Shown: one piece after another, positions 1-6,189 of the stretch
Numbering within the stretch: position 1 is the first letter of the stretch
Layout: each line of letters opens with the position of its first letter
Assembly: GCA_023228125.1 (NCBI GenBank)
Contig: JALOBT010000062.1
Location: 1-11,572 of the forward strand
Source of the DNA: Candidatus Cloacimonadota bacterium
GTDB lineage: Bacteria > Cloacimonadota > Cloacimonadia > Cloacimonadales > Cloacimonadaceae
Length of the DNA stretch: 11,572 nucleotides
Reading direction: 5' to 3'
Position numbers and translations under genes: made by a program
Notes under the pieces: generated by a model
Database searches by the model: none
What the model saw: only the letters and a program-made list of their open reading frames with translations
Told to the model about the DNA's origin: nothing

Positions 1-1
1 T

Positions 2-448
2 GAATTGCACAGCAGGCTGAACCAGGATATGCAGCTTCCGGCGAATTTTACCTGGTTTGTGGTGGATACCGATGGCACGGTGCTGCTGGATCACGATGCG
101 GATTTCATTATGATGAATGCGCTTACCGGCGGTAGTGCCAGCCTGAAAGCTGAGATTGGCAAATGCCTGCAAAGCACAAGTGGCAAGATTTCGTATGAAA
201 ACAACGGCATCTATCGGCATGGTTTCTATCAGAAACTGCCGAATCTGCCCTGGAGGATGATCCTGGTAAAGACCGATGATGGACCGATCCAGATTTCCAA
301 ACAGCAAATGACATCTCTGGAACTGATAATACCAGGGCTGCAGAAATCTCTGTCTAAAACAGATCAGAATATAGCAAAAATCTGGCTGCCACACAGTTTG
401 AAGGCAGAAATGATAAGCAGATCCGGGGGCTACTCACCGCCATATTAG
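2..448 (+). CDS. Cache-domain sensor protein, N-terminal part (5' end outside window, frameshifted)
   Basis: This frame is open through the left edge, so the true start lies upstream; the TTG at 5 is only the first possible start inside the window. Residues from FTWFVVDTDGTVL to about LPWRMILVKTD read like an extracytoplasmic Cache (PDC) sensor fold: a beta strand ending in VDTDGTVL, a helix, then a closing strand with the typical P-W-R-M-I-L-V pattern. Such domains usually bind small ligands outside the inner membrane. After about residue 115 the sequence stops looking like the family, whereas the neighbouring frame from 358 continues it sensibly (YSKNLAATQFEGRND and onward). The natural product is therefore probably one protein joining this part to the 460-1035 part, and the tail from about 362 to 448 is out-of-frame read-through. 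No membrane segment or effector domain is visible here. The domain call is moderately sure; no ligand can be named. Confidence 0.55.
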   Translation, partial: ELHSRLNQDMQLPANFTWFVVDTDGTVLLDHDADFIMMNALTGGSASLKAEIGKCLQSTSGKISYENNGIYRHGFYQKLPNLPWRMILVKTDDGPIQISKQQMTSLELIIPGLQKSLSKTDQNIAKIWLPHSLKAEMISRSGGYSPPY

Positions 449-459
449 AGCAGGATCCC

Positions 460-1035
460 ATGATCGTGAATGCCTGCTACGTGGATACCAAATCCGTCCT
501 GGCTCTTGCCGAACCCAGCGAATATCAGAATGTGGAAGGCACAGACATCAGCAAGCAAAGCCATGTGATGCAGATGGCCAGAGATAAAAAACCGCTGCTC
601 AGCTCTGGTTTTGAAACCGCGGAAGGCTTTTATGCTGTGGTAGATGTGCATCCCATGTTTGATAAAAAGAACAGCTTCCTGGGCTCCATCAGCATGGTGA
701 TCCGTCCCGAGCGCATGGTCACAACTCTGCTGAAGAATCTGGAGATACCGGATAATTATGAGCTCTGGATGATGCAGACGGATGGCATGATAGTCTATGA
801 TCAAAATCCTGAAGAGATCGGCCTGATGCTCTTTGACGATGAAATATATGCCCAGTATCCCAGCCTTGTGGAATTGGGTAGGAAGATGGTCGCCACACCT
901 TCAGGAAAGGGAGAATACATCTTCCTGGACCCCCAGATGAAGGATAGCGTGATCAAAACCGTAGTGTGGGATACGGTGAAATTGCACGATCGCCAGTGGC
1001 GGGTGGTGCTGGCACATCGGCCTTATCAAAACTGA
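460..1035 (+). CDS. Cache-domain sensor protein, C-terminal part (dCache-like, no effector domain)
   Basis: This part contains what looks like a double Cache sensor. The membrane-distal half covers ILEQDPMIVNACYVDTK (from about 430), AEPSEYQNVEG and the strand GFYAVVDVHPMF. The membrane-proximal half covers ELWMMQTDGMIVYDQNPEEIG, a helix ending LVELGRKM and the closing strand W-R-V-V-L-A. The coding frame is open without a stop from 358, so the ATG at 460 is probably an internal methionine rather than the true start; the upstream residues also fit the domain and connect to the preceding reading frame. The protein ends right after the sensor fold with no transmembrane helix, HAMP, kinase or methyl-accepting domain, so it would be a stand-alone, presumably periplasmic or lipid-anchored binding protein. 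Stop is TGA at 1033. If the frameshift is real the locus is a pseudogene; if it is a sequencing error the locus encodes one intact protein. Confidence 0.6.
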   Translation: MIVNACYVDTKSVLALAEPSEYQNVEGTDISKQSHVMQMARDKKPLLSSGFETAEGFYAVVDVHPMFDKKNSFLGSISMVIRPERMVTTLLKNLEIPDNYELWMMQTDGMIVYDQNPEEIGLMLFDDEIYAQYPSLVELGRKMVATPSGKGEYIFLDPQMKDSVIKTVVWDTVKLHDRQWRVVLAHRPYQN

Positions 1036-1097
1036 AGCCAGCTATAGACTTCAGCTCTTTATTGTCCACCCCCTAAGACGCTTTAGTTTCCAGAGCG

Positions 1098-1127
1098 GGG
1101 GAAGAGTGCAACGTGGCACTTTTCCCC
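1098..1127. terminator. Stem-loop between the Cache gene and the AhpD-like gene
   Basis: A 12-bp stem (1098-1109 with 1116-1127, one G-U wobble) closes a six-base loop. It lies 62 bases after the Cache gene stop and about 100 bases before the next gene, which suits a transcription end. No run of T follows on either strand, so a classical intrinsic terminator is not proven. Confidence 0.4.
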
Positions 1128-1228
1128 AATAAAAGAGATGTCTTCTTAGGTCAGTGAAGCTTTTTCCCTTATTCCGGTTAGTATATCTATGAGCGGAATT
1201 ACGCTAAGGTCCAACAAAGGAGTACTCA

Positions 1229-1810
1229 ATGCAAAAAGGTTTTAGTAGACGCATCTTCACCCCAGCTATCCTGGCCGGGGATGTCTGGTTCATACTGAAG
1301 AATATACCCAAGTTTGCCGCTTACCGGAAGAATCCAAGCTTCAAGCGTGCTTTTTTGGAAAAGATTATGAGCGTGGTGACCGCTGTAAATGGCTGTGTGT
1401 ATTGCTCCTGGTTTCATGCCAGGGAAGCTTCTGCAGCAGGGATCAGCCAAGATGAGATCGACGATCTTTTCAAGCTCCAGTTCGATACCCAGGCCGATGA
1501 TTTTGAACTTCCTGCCCTGAAATATGCCCAATATTTTGCGGAAACCGGGCGCAAGCCCGAGCCAGAGGAAACTGCCGCATTTGTCGGCTATTACGGTGAA
1601 AAAACCGCAACCGAGATCATGCTCTTCATCAGGGTGATCCTGTGGGGGAATCTGCTGGGCAATACCTATGATGCCTTTCTCAGCCGGCTCAAGGGAGATC
1701 CTGCCCCTGGCAGCAGTGCTGTCTTTGAGACTCTCTTCTTTATATTTAACTTTCCCTTGCTATTCCCAGCTTCGCTCTTGATGAAGAAAGACGCCAAGAA
1801 AGCGGCTTAA
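1229..1810 (+). CDS. AhpD-like / carboxymuconolactone decarboxylase family protein
   Basis: The 193-residue product has the core signature of the AhpD-like fold: a helix with Glu45 followed by NGCVYCSWFH, giving Cys56-x-x-Cys59-x3-His63. In this family the CxxC pair and the nearby His and Glu support peroxidase or disulfide-reductase chemistry; other members are lactone decarboxylases or have unknown roles. The His between the two cysteines in mycobacterial AhpD is Tyr58 here, so AhpD-type peroxidase activity is uncertain. Residues about 165-184 (FETLFFIFNFPLLFPASLLM) are strongly hydrophobic and could attach the protein to the membrane. The ATG at 1229 is well supported by AAAGGAG at 1216-1222. 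The gene stands alone between two hairpins, so it is likely transcribed by itself. The family assignment is sure; the substrate is unknown. Confidence 0.8.
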   Translation: MQKGFSRRIFTPAILAGDVWFILKNIPKFAAYRKNPSFKRAFLEKIMSVVTAVNGCVYCSWFHAREASAAGISQDEIDDLFKLQFDTQADDFELPALKYAQYFAETGRKPEPEETAAFVGYYGEKTATEIMLFIRVILWGNLLGNTYDAFLSRLKGDPAPGSSAVFETLFFIFNFPLLFPASLLMKKDAKKAA

Positions 1811-1836
1811 AGGGGCATAATCAAATATATGGCATA

Positions 1837-1862
1837 GGGGCGCACATTAGCTTGTGAGCCCC
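1837..1862. terminator. Stem-loop between convergent genes, likely bidirectional terminator
   Basis: A 10-bp stem (1837-1846 with 1853-1862, one mismatch) with a six-base loop lies in the 81-bp gap where the AhpD-like gene (+) and the regulator gene (-) converge. The GGGGC/GCCCC base is strong. No clear T tract follows, so termination is inferred from placement. Confidence 0.45.
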
Positions 1863-1891
1863 CTTGGGACGCAGTTTGAGATAGCAGAGTA

Positions 1892-2677
1892 TCAGGGCAA
1901 GCTCTCGGGCAAAATATGCGATAGCGCATAATAGAAATCAAAAAGATCGGTAAAAGCTCTCACCAAATCTTCATGGTGGCAGATGATGGATGTGGTGGTG
2001 CCTGAATTTGAGATGATATCCTGAGTATTGATCAGAACAGATGTATTATCGAAGATCACGAATTTTACCGGGATGCTTTTACAGGTTCTCACTTCCACAC
2101 CATGAGCCTGAAATCTTCGTATCACCTTCACGATGTTGGGATGCTTCAGTTCTTGCTCATCATAGATATTGATGTATTTTACGCCTTCAGTGAAATGCAA
2201 TTCTTCTTCAATCAAGCCTTCTGAAGAAACGATAAATGGTGATTTGAGCAAGCAGCGAATCTGCTTTTTGGCCTGAGTTTCCAATTGATCGCCGCGGAGC
2301 AAGATCAGGTCTCTGTCTTTCACCACCTCAATATAATCGATCATTTTGGTGTTTTTATTGTGGTCTGTATAGAATTGGTTCAGGATCTCAGCGGCATTAT
2401 CCATTTGATCGATTTGCTTTTTCAATATTCCTATCTGTTTGTTTACAGGATTGATCGGACTATTTGCCTTATAGATTTTATCATTACCGGGCATTCTCAC
2501 GCAGAAGTGCTTTTTTTCCAGCTTTTGAATCACAGAATAGATCTTGGTTTGGGGAATCTCTGTGGCTTTGGCGAGCTCAGAGGCCGAGAGCAGCCTGCCT
2601 TGCAAAAGGCAGAAATACGCTCGTGCCTCATAATCTGAAAGTCCCAGTTGTTCCAAATAGTGTTTAATATCGTGCAT
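1892..2677 (-). CDS. TrmB-family transcriptional regulator
   Basis: The N-terminal 70 residues form a winged helix-turn-helix of the TrmB type: LGLSDYEARAYFCLL, then SASELAKATEIPQTKIYSVIQKLE (recognition helix about 43-54) and a wing ending KIYKANSP. A likely coiled coil for dimerisation follows (about 78-105, KQIGILKKQIDQMDN). Residues about 115-250 look like the phospholipase-D-like effector module common in this family, including KFVIFDNTSVLIN near 205-217. TrmB proteins are cytoplasmic DNA-binding regulators; the best studied respond to sugars in archaea, and bacterial members are mostly uncharacterised. The ATG at 2677 has AAAGGAT at 2684-2690 as a ribosome binding site. It starts only 14 bases after the stop of the secreted-protein gene, so the two are probably cotranscribed, which suggests autoregulation or control of that gene. 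The family is sure; effector and targets are unknown. Confidence 0.85.
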   Translation of the reverse strand: MHDIKHYLEQLGLSDYEARAYFCLLQGRLLSASELAKATEIPQTKIYSVIQKLEKKHFCVRMPGNDKIYKANSPINPVNKQIGILKKQIDQMDNAAEILNQFYTDHNKNTKMIDYIEVVKDRDLILLRGDQLETQAKKQIRCLLKSPFIVSSEGLIEEELHFTEGVKYINIYDEQELKHPNIVKVIRRFQAHGVEVRTCKSIPVKFVIFDNTSVLINTQDIISNSGTTTSIICHHEDLVRAFTDLFDFYYALSHILPESLP

Positions 2678-2691
2678 AATAGTATCCTTTC

Positions 2692-4599
2692 CTATTTCAG
2701 GAGGATTAGTTTCCTGGATGAGCAGGTGTTTTGTGTTTTGAGCAGGGCAAGGTAGATCCCAGAGGAAACCTTGCGGCCGCTTTCATCCGAGCCATTCCAG
2801 AGTGTGGAGTGGATTCCGGCCTTTTGGCTTTCGCTGGCCAGGGTCTTGACTTTCTCTCCCTTCAGATTGTAGATGCAGAGCTCAAATTGCCCCTTATCGG
2901 CCAAAGAGAAAGAGATTTGGGTGCTGAGCTTGAAGGGATTGGGACTGATGTCCAGAAGCTGATTTGAGAGCGGGGTAAGGTTCAGATCAGAATTGCCCAA
3001 TGTATCTATCTCTTCGGTATTTGAAGCAGGTGATTCATGGGTTGAATTATAGATGGCAGTAGCCCAATAGCTGTGTATGCCCGCGGGCACGTTGCTGTCC
3101 AGGAAAGCCAGGAATTCTGTATTTCCTATCATCACTCCGTTTCTGTAAATCATGAAAGCTGTGACATTCGTAGAAAGTGGCCTTTCCCAGCGGCAGACTA
3201 TGCCAGTGCTCACCACCTGAATAGCAAAATCAAGCGGAGGAGCCAGACTTATGGCCACTTCCACTTCATTGGAAGGACCAGATTCCATCTGGCCACATAA
3301 GGCTGTCACATAAAAGGTATGGGGCTCTTCTCCCAGGCCGGGAATTAATGTTTGCAAGACATCCCCGTCCGTAGTATCCACCAAATCCTGGTCCATATAT
3401 ACACCATATCCCGTTACCTGATATACCGGATTCGCAGATGGGGCATCCCAGGTAAGCAAGATATCATTCACGTTTGTCACTTCAGCCTGAAGATTCGCGG
3501 GGCTTTCCAGATCAAATTCCTGGGTGGTAGCATAGCGCAGATAGCCTTCTGCATCATCATAATAGCTAATGCATTTGACATCCCCATCCATCACGAAAGC
3601 TATGGAAGAATACCAGATTCCCACATCATCGATCGTTTCTGTCTCCCAAGCTGATCCAGTTCCCCAAGCGTGACGGATCAGAGCTTCATTATGACAAAAA
3701 TACACTATATGTAGAATCCCTTCAGAATCACATAAGATATGTGTGTCCCAACCCCGTTTATCCTGTTGAACTCCAGGATCTATCAGGGTCTGTTCCCAGG
3801 TTCCACTATTCTTGGTCATAAACCATAATGAGTATGTATCATTTTGAGCAAGATAGTAGCTGATCTGCGGGCGATCCTGAGCATCCAAAGCCAGCGAACT
3901 GTATGTCCCCGGGCCCGTTACAAAATCTACCTGCCATTGGGTGCCATCCCAGTATCTGTGTGCGGAATTGGGCCAGGATAGAATATGTGGATGATCCAGA
4001 CTGTCCATTACGATGCTGGTCACACTTCCCCCGCCATTAGAGGATAATTCTTGGATATTCCATATTCCAGCTATCTTTTTGGCGTAGTTCAAATGACCCT
4101 GGTCAGTTCCTGTATAGGCTATATGTGGATTGCCAGACTGATCCAGCACCATTCCTACCCAGCTCGTGCCCAGTCTGGTGGGATCTACTTGCTCTATAGT
4201 CCAATTGCCATCATAAAAAGCATAGGCCAGCCTAAGATTGCGATTGATAAAAGCCACATGAATATTATCGTCTGCATCTATACAAACTCCAGGACCGGTA
4301 TTTATTCCCAAACCCGCTAAAGACAGCTCTTCGGTAGTCCACTGATTGTTTACCAAATGGCTGTGCCATAGCTTGGTATTCGACGACCTCGGTTGATAAC
4401 AGATGATATGAGGCAGGCCATTGCTATCCAGGGCCAGACCACTACCGCCCACAGCAGTTACCATACCTCCAGGGAATGGTGCTACATCGCTGATGTTCCA
4501 GGTCTCTGCACTCAAGGCCGATAATATGAAAATGCCTAAGAGCAAAATAGACAATTTAGCTGTCCGGCTGGCAGCATTGCTTTGCAAGATCGTTTTCAT
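2692..4599 (-). CDS. Secreted propeller-repeat protein with FnIII-like and C-terminal sorting-type domains
   Basis: The 635-residue product begins with a signal peptide (basic start, hydrophobic AKLSILLLGIFILSALSA, likely cleavage near residue 31). Residues about 45-360 hold seven repeats built around a D-x-x-x-x-x-H-I type strand: DSNGLPHI 58, DADDNIHV 108, DQSGNPHI 153, DSLDHPHI 199, DAQDRPQI 239, DSEGILHI 291, and a degenerate MDGDVKCI 337. This spacing suggests a seven-bladed beta-propeller. Two fibronectin-type-III-like domains follow (about 367-450 and 455-532; LLTWDAPSA and CRWERPLS are the core strands). Residues 548-635 (DISPNPF, YNLKGEKVKTL, GSDESGRKVSSGIY) match the FlgD-like / type IX secretion C-terminal tails of FCB-group bacteria. 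It is therefore probably exported and surface-bound or released. No catalytic site was recognised; binding of glycans or proteins is a guess. No strong ribosome binding site precedes the ATG. Confidence 0.8.
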   Translation of the reverse strand: MKTILQSNAASRTAKLSILLLGIFILSALSAETWNISDVAPFPGGMVTAVGGSGLALDSNGLPHIICYQPRSSNTKLWHSHLVNNQWTTEELSLAGLGINTGPGVCIDADDNIHVAFINRNLRLAYAFYDGNWTIEQVDPTRLGTSWVGMVLDQSGNPHIAYTGTDQGHLNYAKKIAGIWNIQELSSNGGGSVTSIVMDSLDHPHILSWPNSAHRYWDGTQWQVDFVTGPGTYSSLALDAQDRPQISYYLAQNDTYSLWFMTKNSGTWEQTLIDPGVQQDKRGWDTHILCDSEGILHIVYFCHNEALIRHAWGTGSAWETETIDDVGIWYSSIAFVMDGDVKCISYYDDAEGYLRYATTQEFDLESPANLQAEVTNVNDILLTWDAPSANPVYQVTGYGVYMDQDLVDTTDGDVLQTLIPGLGEEPHTFYVTALCGQMESGPSNEVEVAISLAPPLDFAIQVVSTGIVCRWERPLSTNVTAFMIYRNGVMIGNTEFLAFLDSNVPAGIHSYWATAIYNSTHESPASNTEEIDTLGNSDLNLTPLSNQLLDISPNPFKLSTQISFSLADKGQFELCIYNLKGEKVKTLASESQKAGIHSTLWNGSDESGRKVSSGIYLALLKTQNTCSSRKLILLK

Positions 4600-4630
4600 C
4601 GTAAACTCTCTATATTTTATTTCTGAATCC

Positions 4631-4659
4631 AGCTAAAACAGGGGCGGAATCTCTGTCAA
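4631..4659 (-). promoter_or_regulatory. Candidate promoter for the secreted-protein/TrmB unit
   Basis: On the - strand TTGACA (4659-4654) matches a -35 box exactly. It is followed, 17 bases on, by TTAGCT (4636-4631), which matches a -10 box poorly. The pair lies 32-60 bases before the ATG at 4599. The placement is good, but FCB bacteria often use other promoter sequences, so this is tentative. Confidence 0.3.
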
Positions 4660-4665
4660 GATAAA

Positions 4666-4684
4666 TATTAACCATGGGTTAATA
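4666..4684. promoter_or_regulatory. Operator-like dyad upstream of the secreted-protein gene
   Basis: TATTAACC (4666-4673) and GGTTAATA (4677-4684) form a perfect 8-bp inverted repeat around a 3-base centre. It sits just upstream of the TTGACA element of the candidate promoter. Dimeric winged-helix regulators commonly bind such dyads, and a TrmB-family regulator is encoded in the same unit, so it is a reasonable autoregulatory site. The link is inferred. Confidence 0.4.
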
Positions 4685-4843
4685 AGCAGCTTCGATCTAT
4701 ATCTACTGACAGATAGTGCACTCTTAGGGGCCGGGGTCTGAAAAAGCTGATAATTTGCTTTCAAGGCTAAGGTGCCGTGTCACCCTTTTAAGTAGCCACC
4801 CTGTGGTCAAACCGGCGTTTTCCCCATACTTCTTGCTCACTTC

Positions 4844-4933
4844 AAGAGCTTGATCACATCTTTATCTACCCTTAATCAAGCGTTAACAATTAACGCTTGA
4901 TTAAGGGTAGATAAAGATGTGATCAAGGCTCTT
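4844..4933. repeat. Long near-perfect palindrome (43-bp arms, 3-base loop)
   Basis: Bases 4850-4886 and 4890-4926 are perfect reverse complements over 37 positions, separated only by CAA (4887-4889). After a single bulged G at 4927, six more pairs follow (AAGAGC 4844-4849 with GCTCTT 4928-4933). The arms are AT-rich and contain no T run placed for termination. The flanks beyond 4844 and 4933 are unrelated to each other, so a simple foldback assembly artefact seems less likely. Both neighbouring genes start from this gap, so a terminator has no obvious job here. It could be a mobile palindromic unit, a protein-binding site or a cruciform-forming element. Confidence 0.9.
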
Positions 4934-5015
4934 AAGAGAGGGAGAAAGCTGCGAATCCAGATAGGATTTTGGGATCTGATGCAAGGTCCTTTATCGAATC
5001 CAGCACGCCAATTAA

Positions 5016-5146
5016 TTCTACATCATTCATTCTAAATCCTACATTGAATGAAATTCTACATCATACATTCTAAATTCTACATTGAATGAAATTCTACATC
5101 ATACATTCTAAATTCTACATTGAATGAAGTTCTACATTGAATGAAA
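5016..5146. repeat. AT-rich tandem array of 38-base units (21 + 17 subunits)
   Basis: Three 38-base copies run without gaps at 5016-5053, 5054-5091 and 5092-5129, followed by a 17-base partial copy at 5130-5146. Copies 2 and 3 differ only in the last base; copy 1 has two substitutions relative to copy 2. Each unit consists of a 21-base part (A) and a 17-base part (B) that both begin TTCTACAT or nearly so, giving the order A-B-A-B-A-B-B. There are no unique spacers, so this is not a CRISPR array. It ends 95 bases before trxB. Confidence 0.9.
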
Positions 5147-5241
5147 TTCTAAATCCTCAATTCCCCATCCCCGCCCTTTATCCTTGACGAATCTGCACCC
5201 ACTCCAGATCTTGTCTTGAATGACAAAAATTCGAGGTAAAT

Positions 5242-6189
5242 ATGAGATATGACGTAATAATAATCGGAGCCGGTCCGGCCGGACTCAGTGCCGCTATCTA
5301 CAGTGCCCGTGGTGCTCTGAAAACTGCGGTCTTTGAAAAAGCCATGGTGGGCGGGCAGATCACCGTCACCGAAGAGGTGGAAAACTATCCCGGTTTTGAG
5401 CAAGCCATCTCCGGATTTGAACTTACTGCCACCATGCGGGCTCAGGCCGAGCGTTTTGGGGCAGAATTCATCGAAGAAGAGATCACTGCTATGGGCATGG
5501 AAGGCCTGTGCAAGGTGATCGAAGCCGGTGGCAAATTCTACCGGGCCAAGAGCGTAATCATCTGCACCGGCGCGCATCCCAGACTGCTGAATGTGCCGGG
5601 GGAAGAGCGCTTGATCGGACGCGGGGTATCGTATTGCGCCACCTGCGATGGAGCCCTGTATAGGGACAAAACCGTAGCTGTGGTGGGCGGTGGAGATTCT
5701 GCCATCGAAGAAGGCATCTTCCTCACCCGTTTTGCCAAAAAAGTAATCGTGATTCATCGCCGGGACGAGCTGCGGGCGCAGAAGATCATCCAGGAACGCG
5801 CTTTCCGCAATCCTAAAATGGAATTTATCTGGGATACTGTGGTGCAGAAAATCCACGGTGAAACCCGTATCGAAAAGCTGGAACTGGTAAACCGTAAAAC
5901 CCATGAAATCAGTATGTTGCCCGTGGATGGAACCTTCATCTACGTGGGGATATTGCCCAGCAACGAACTGCTGGAATCCCGCATTGATCTGGATACTGGC
6001 GGCTTTGTGATTACCAATGAATATATGCAAACCAATGTTCCCGGCATTTACGCTGCCGGAGATATCCGCCATACTGTGCTCAGACAGGTGGTTACAGCTA
6101 CGGCTGATGGAGCTGTGGCAGCCTGGAGTGCAGAGAAATGGATCATCGAGAATTACGACTCTTTTGAGGTGGAAAGTGCCAAGCAGTAA
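5242..6189 (+). CDS. trxB: Thioredoxin reductase
   Basis: This NADPH-dependent flavoenzyme of the cytoplasm reduces thioredoxin, passing electrons from NADPH through FAD and a redox disulfide. The 315 residues match the low-molecular-weight bacterial type. Visible motifs are the FAD-binding GAGPAG (9-14), the redox-active Cys132-Ala-Thr-Cys135 followed by Asp136, the NADPH-binding GGGDSA (149-154) with HRRDELRAQ (172-180, the Arg residues that read the 2'-phosphate), and the second FAD motif AAGD (271-274). The ATG at 5242 is preceded by GAGG at 5233-5236. The last 14 bases overlap the start of alaS, so the two are translated from one message. The upstream gap carries the palindrome and AT-rich array, which could influence its transcription. 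Family and function are sure. Confidence 0.96.
   Translation: MRYDVIIIGAGPAGLSAAIYSARGALKTAVFEKAMVGGQITVTEEVENYPGFEQAISGFELTATMRAQAERFGAEFIEEEITAMGMEGLCKVIEAGGKFYRAKSVIICTGAHPRLLNVPGEERLIGRGVSYCATCDGALYRDKTVAVVGGGDSAIEEGIFLTRFAKKVIVIHRRDELRAQKIIQERAFRNPKMEFIWDTVVQKIHGETRIEKLELVNRKTHEISMLPVDGTFIYVGILPSNELLESRIDLDTGGFVITNEYMQTNVPGIYAAGDIRHTVLRQVVTATADGAVAAWSAEKWIIENYDSFEVESAKQ
6166..6172 (+). promoter_or_regulatory. Ribosome binding site deciding the alaS GTG start
   Basis: GAGGTGG inside the end of trxB lies three bases before the GTG at 6176. The protein from this GTG begins with PSSKEIRQQFISFF, where alanyl-tRNA synthetases normally begin. The open frame reaches back to 6017, but those residues do not resemble the family and overlap trxB. 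Confidence 0.75.

Larger units (their letters stand above)
4600..5241. other. Divergent intergenic region, repeat-rich
   Basis: This 642-bp gap separates two genes that both start from it, the secreted-protein gene to the left and trxB to the right. From left to right it holds a candidate leftward promoter with an adjacent dyad, about 160 bp without recognisable content (4685-4843), a long palindrome (4844-4933), a nondescript stretch (4934-5015), an AT-rich subunit array (5016-5146), and the trxB leader with GAGG at 5233-5236. I saw no convincing small gene or structured RNA family. Confidence 0.7.

Noticed and set aside
353..361. Programmed -1 frameshift site in the Cache gene
   Set aside because: The codons TCT AAA ACA do not form an X-XXY-YYZ slippery heptamer, and no downstream stem-loop was noticed.
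4844..4933. Integron attC site
   Set aside because: The palindrome is perfectly symmetric with no unpaired marker bases, the core-site words are not at its ends, and no integrase or gene cassette is nearby.
5016..5146. CRISPR array
   Set aside because: Repeat units are contiguous with no unique spacers, and no cas gene is present.
5184..5212. Promoter for trxB starting with TTGACG at 5184
   Set aside because: There is no acceptable -10 box at normal spacing, so the match is not strong enough to list.
6017..6175. N-terminal extension of alaS back to 6017
   Set aside because: These residues overlap trxB in another frame and do not resemble alanyl-tRNA synthetase; the GTG at 6176 with GAGGTGG fits the family start.
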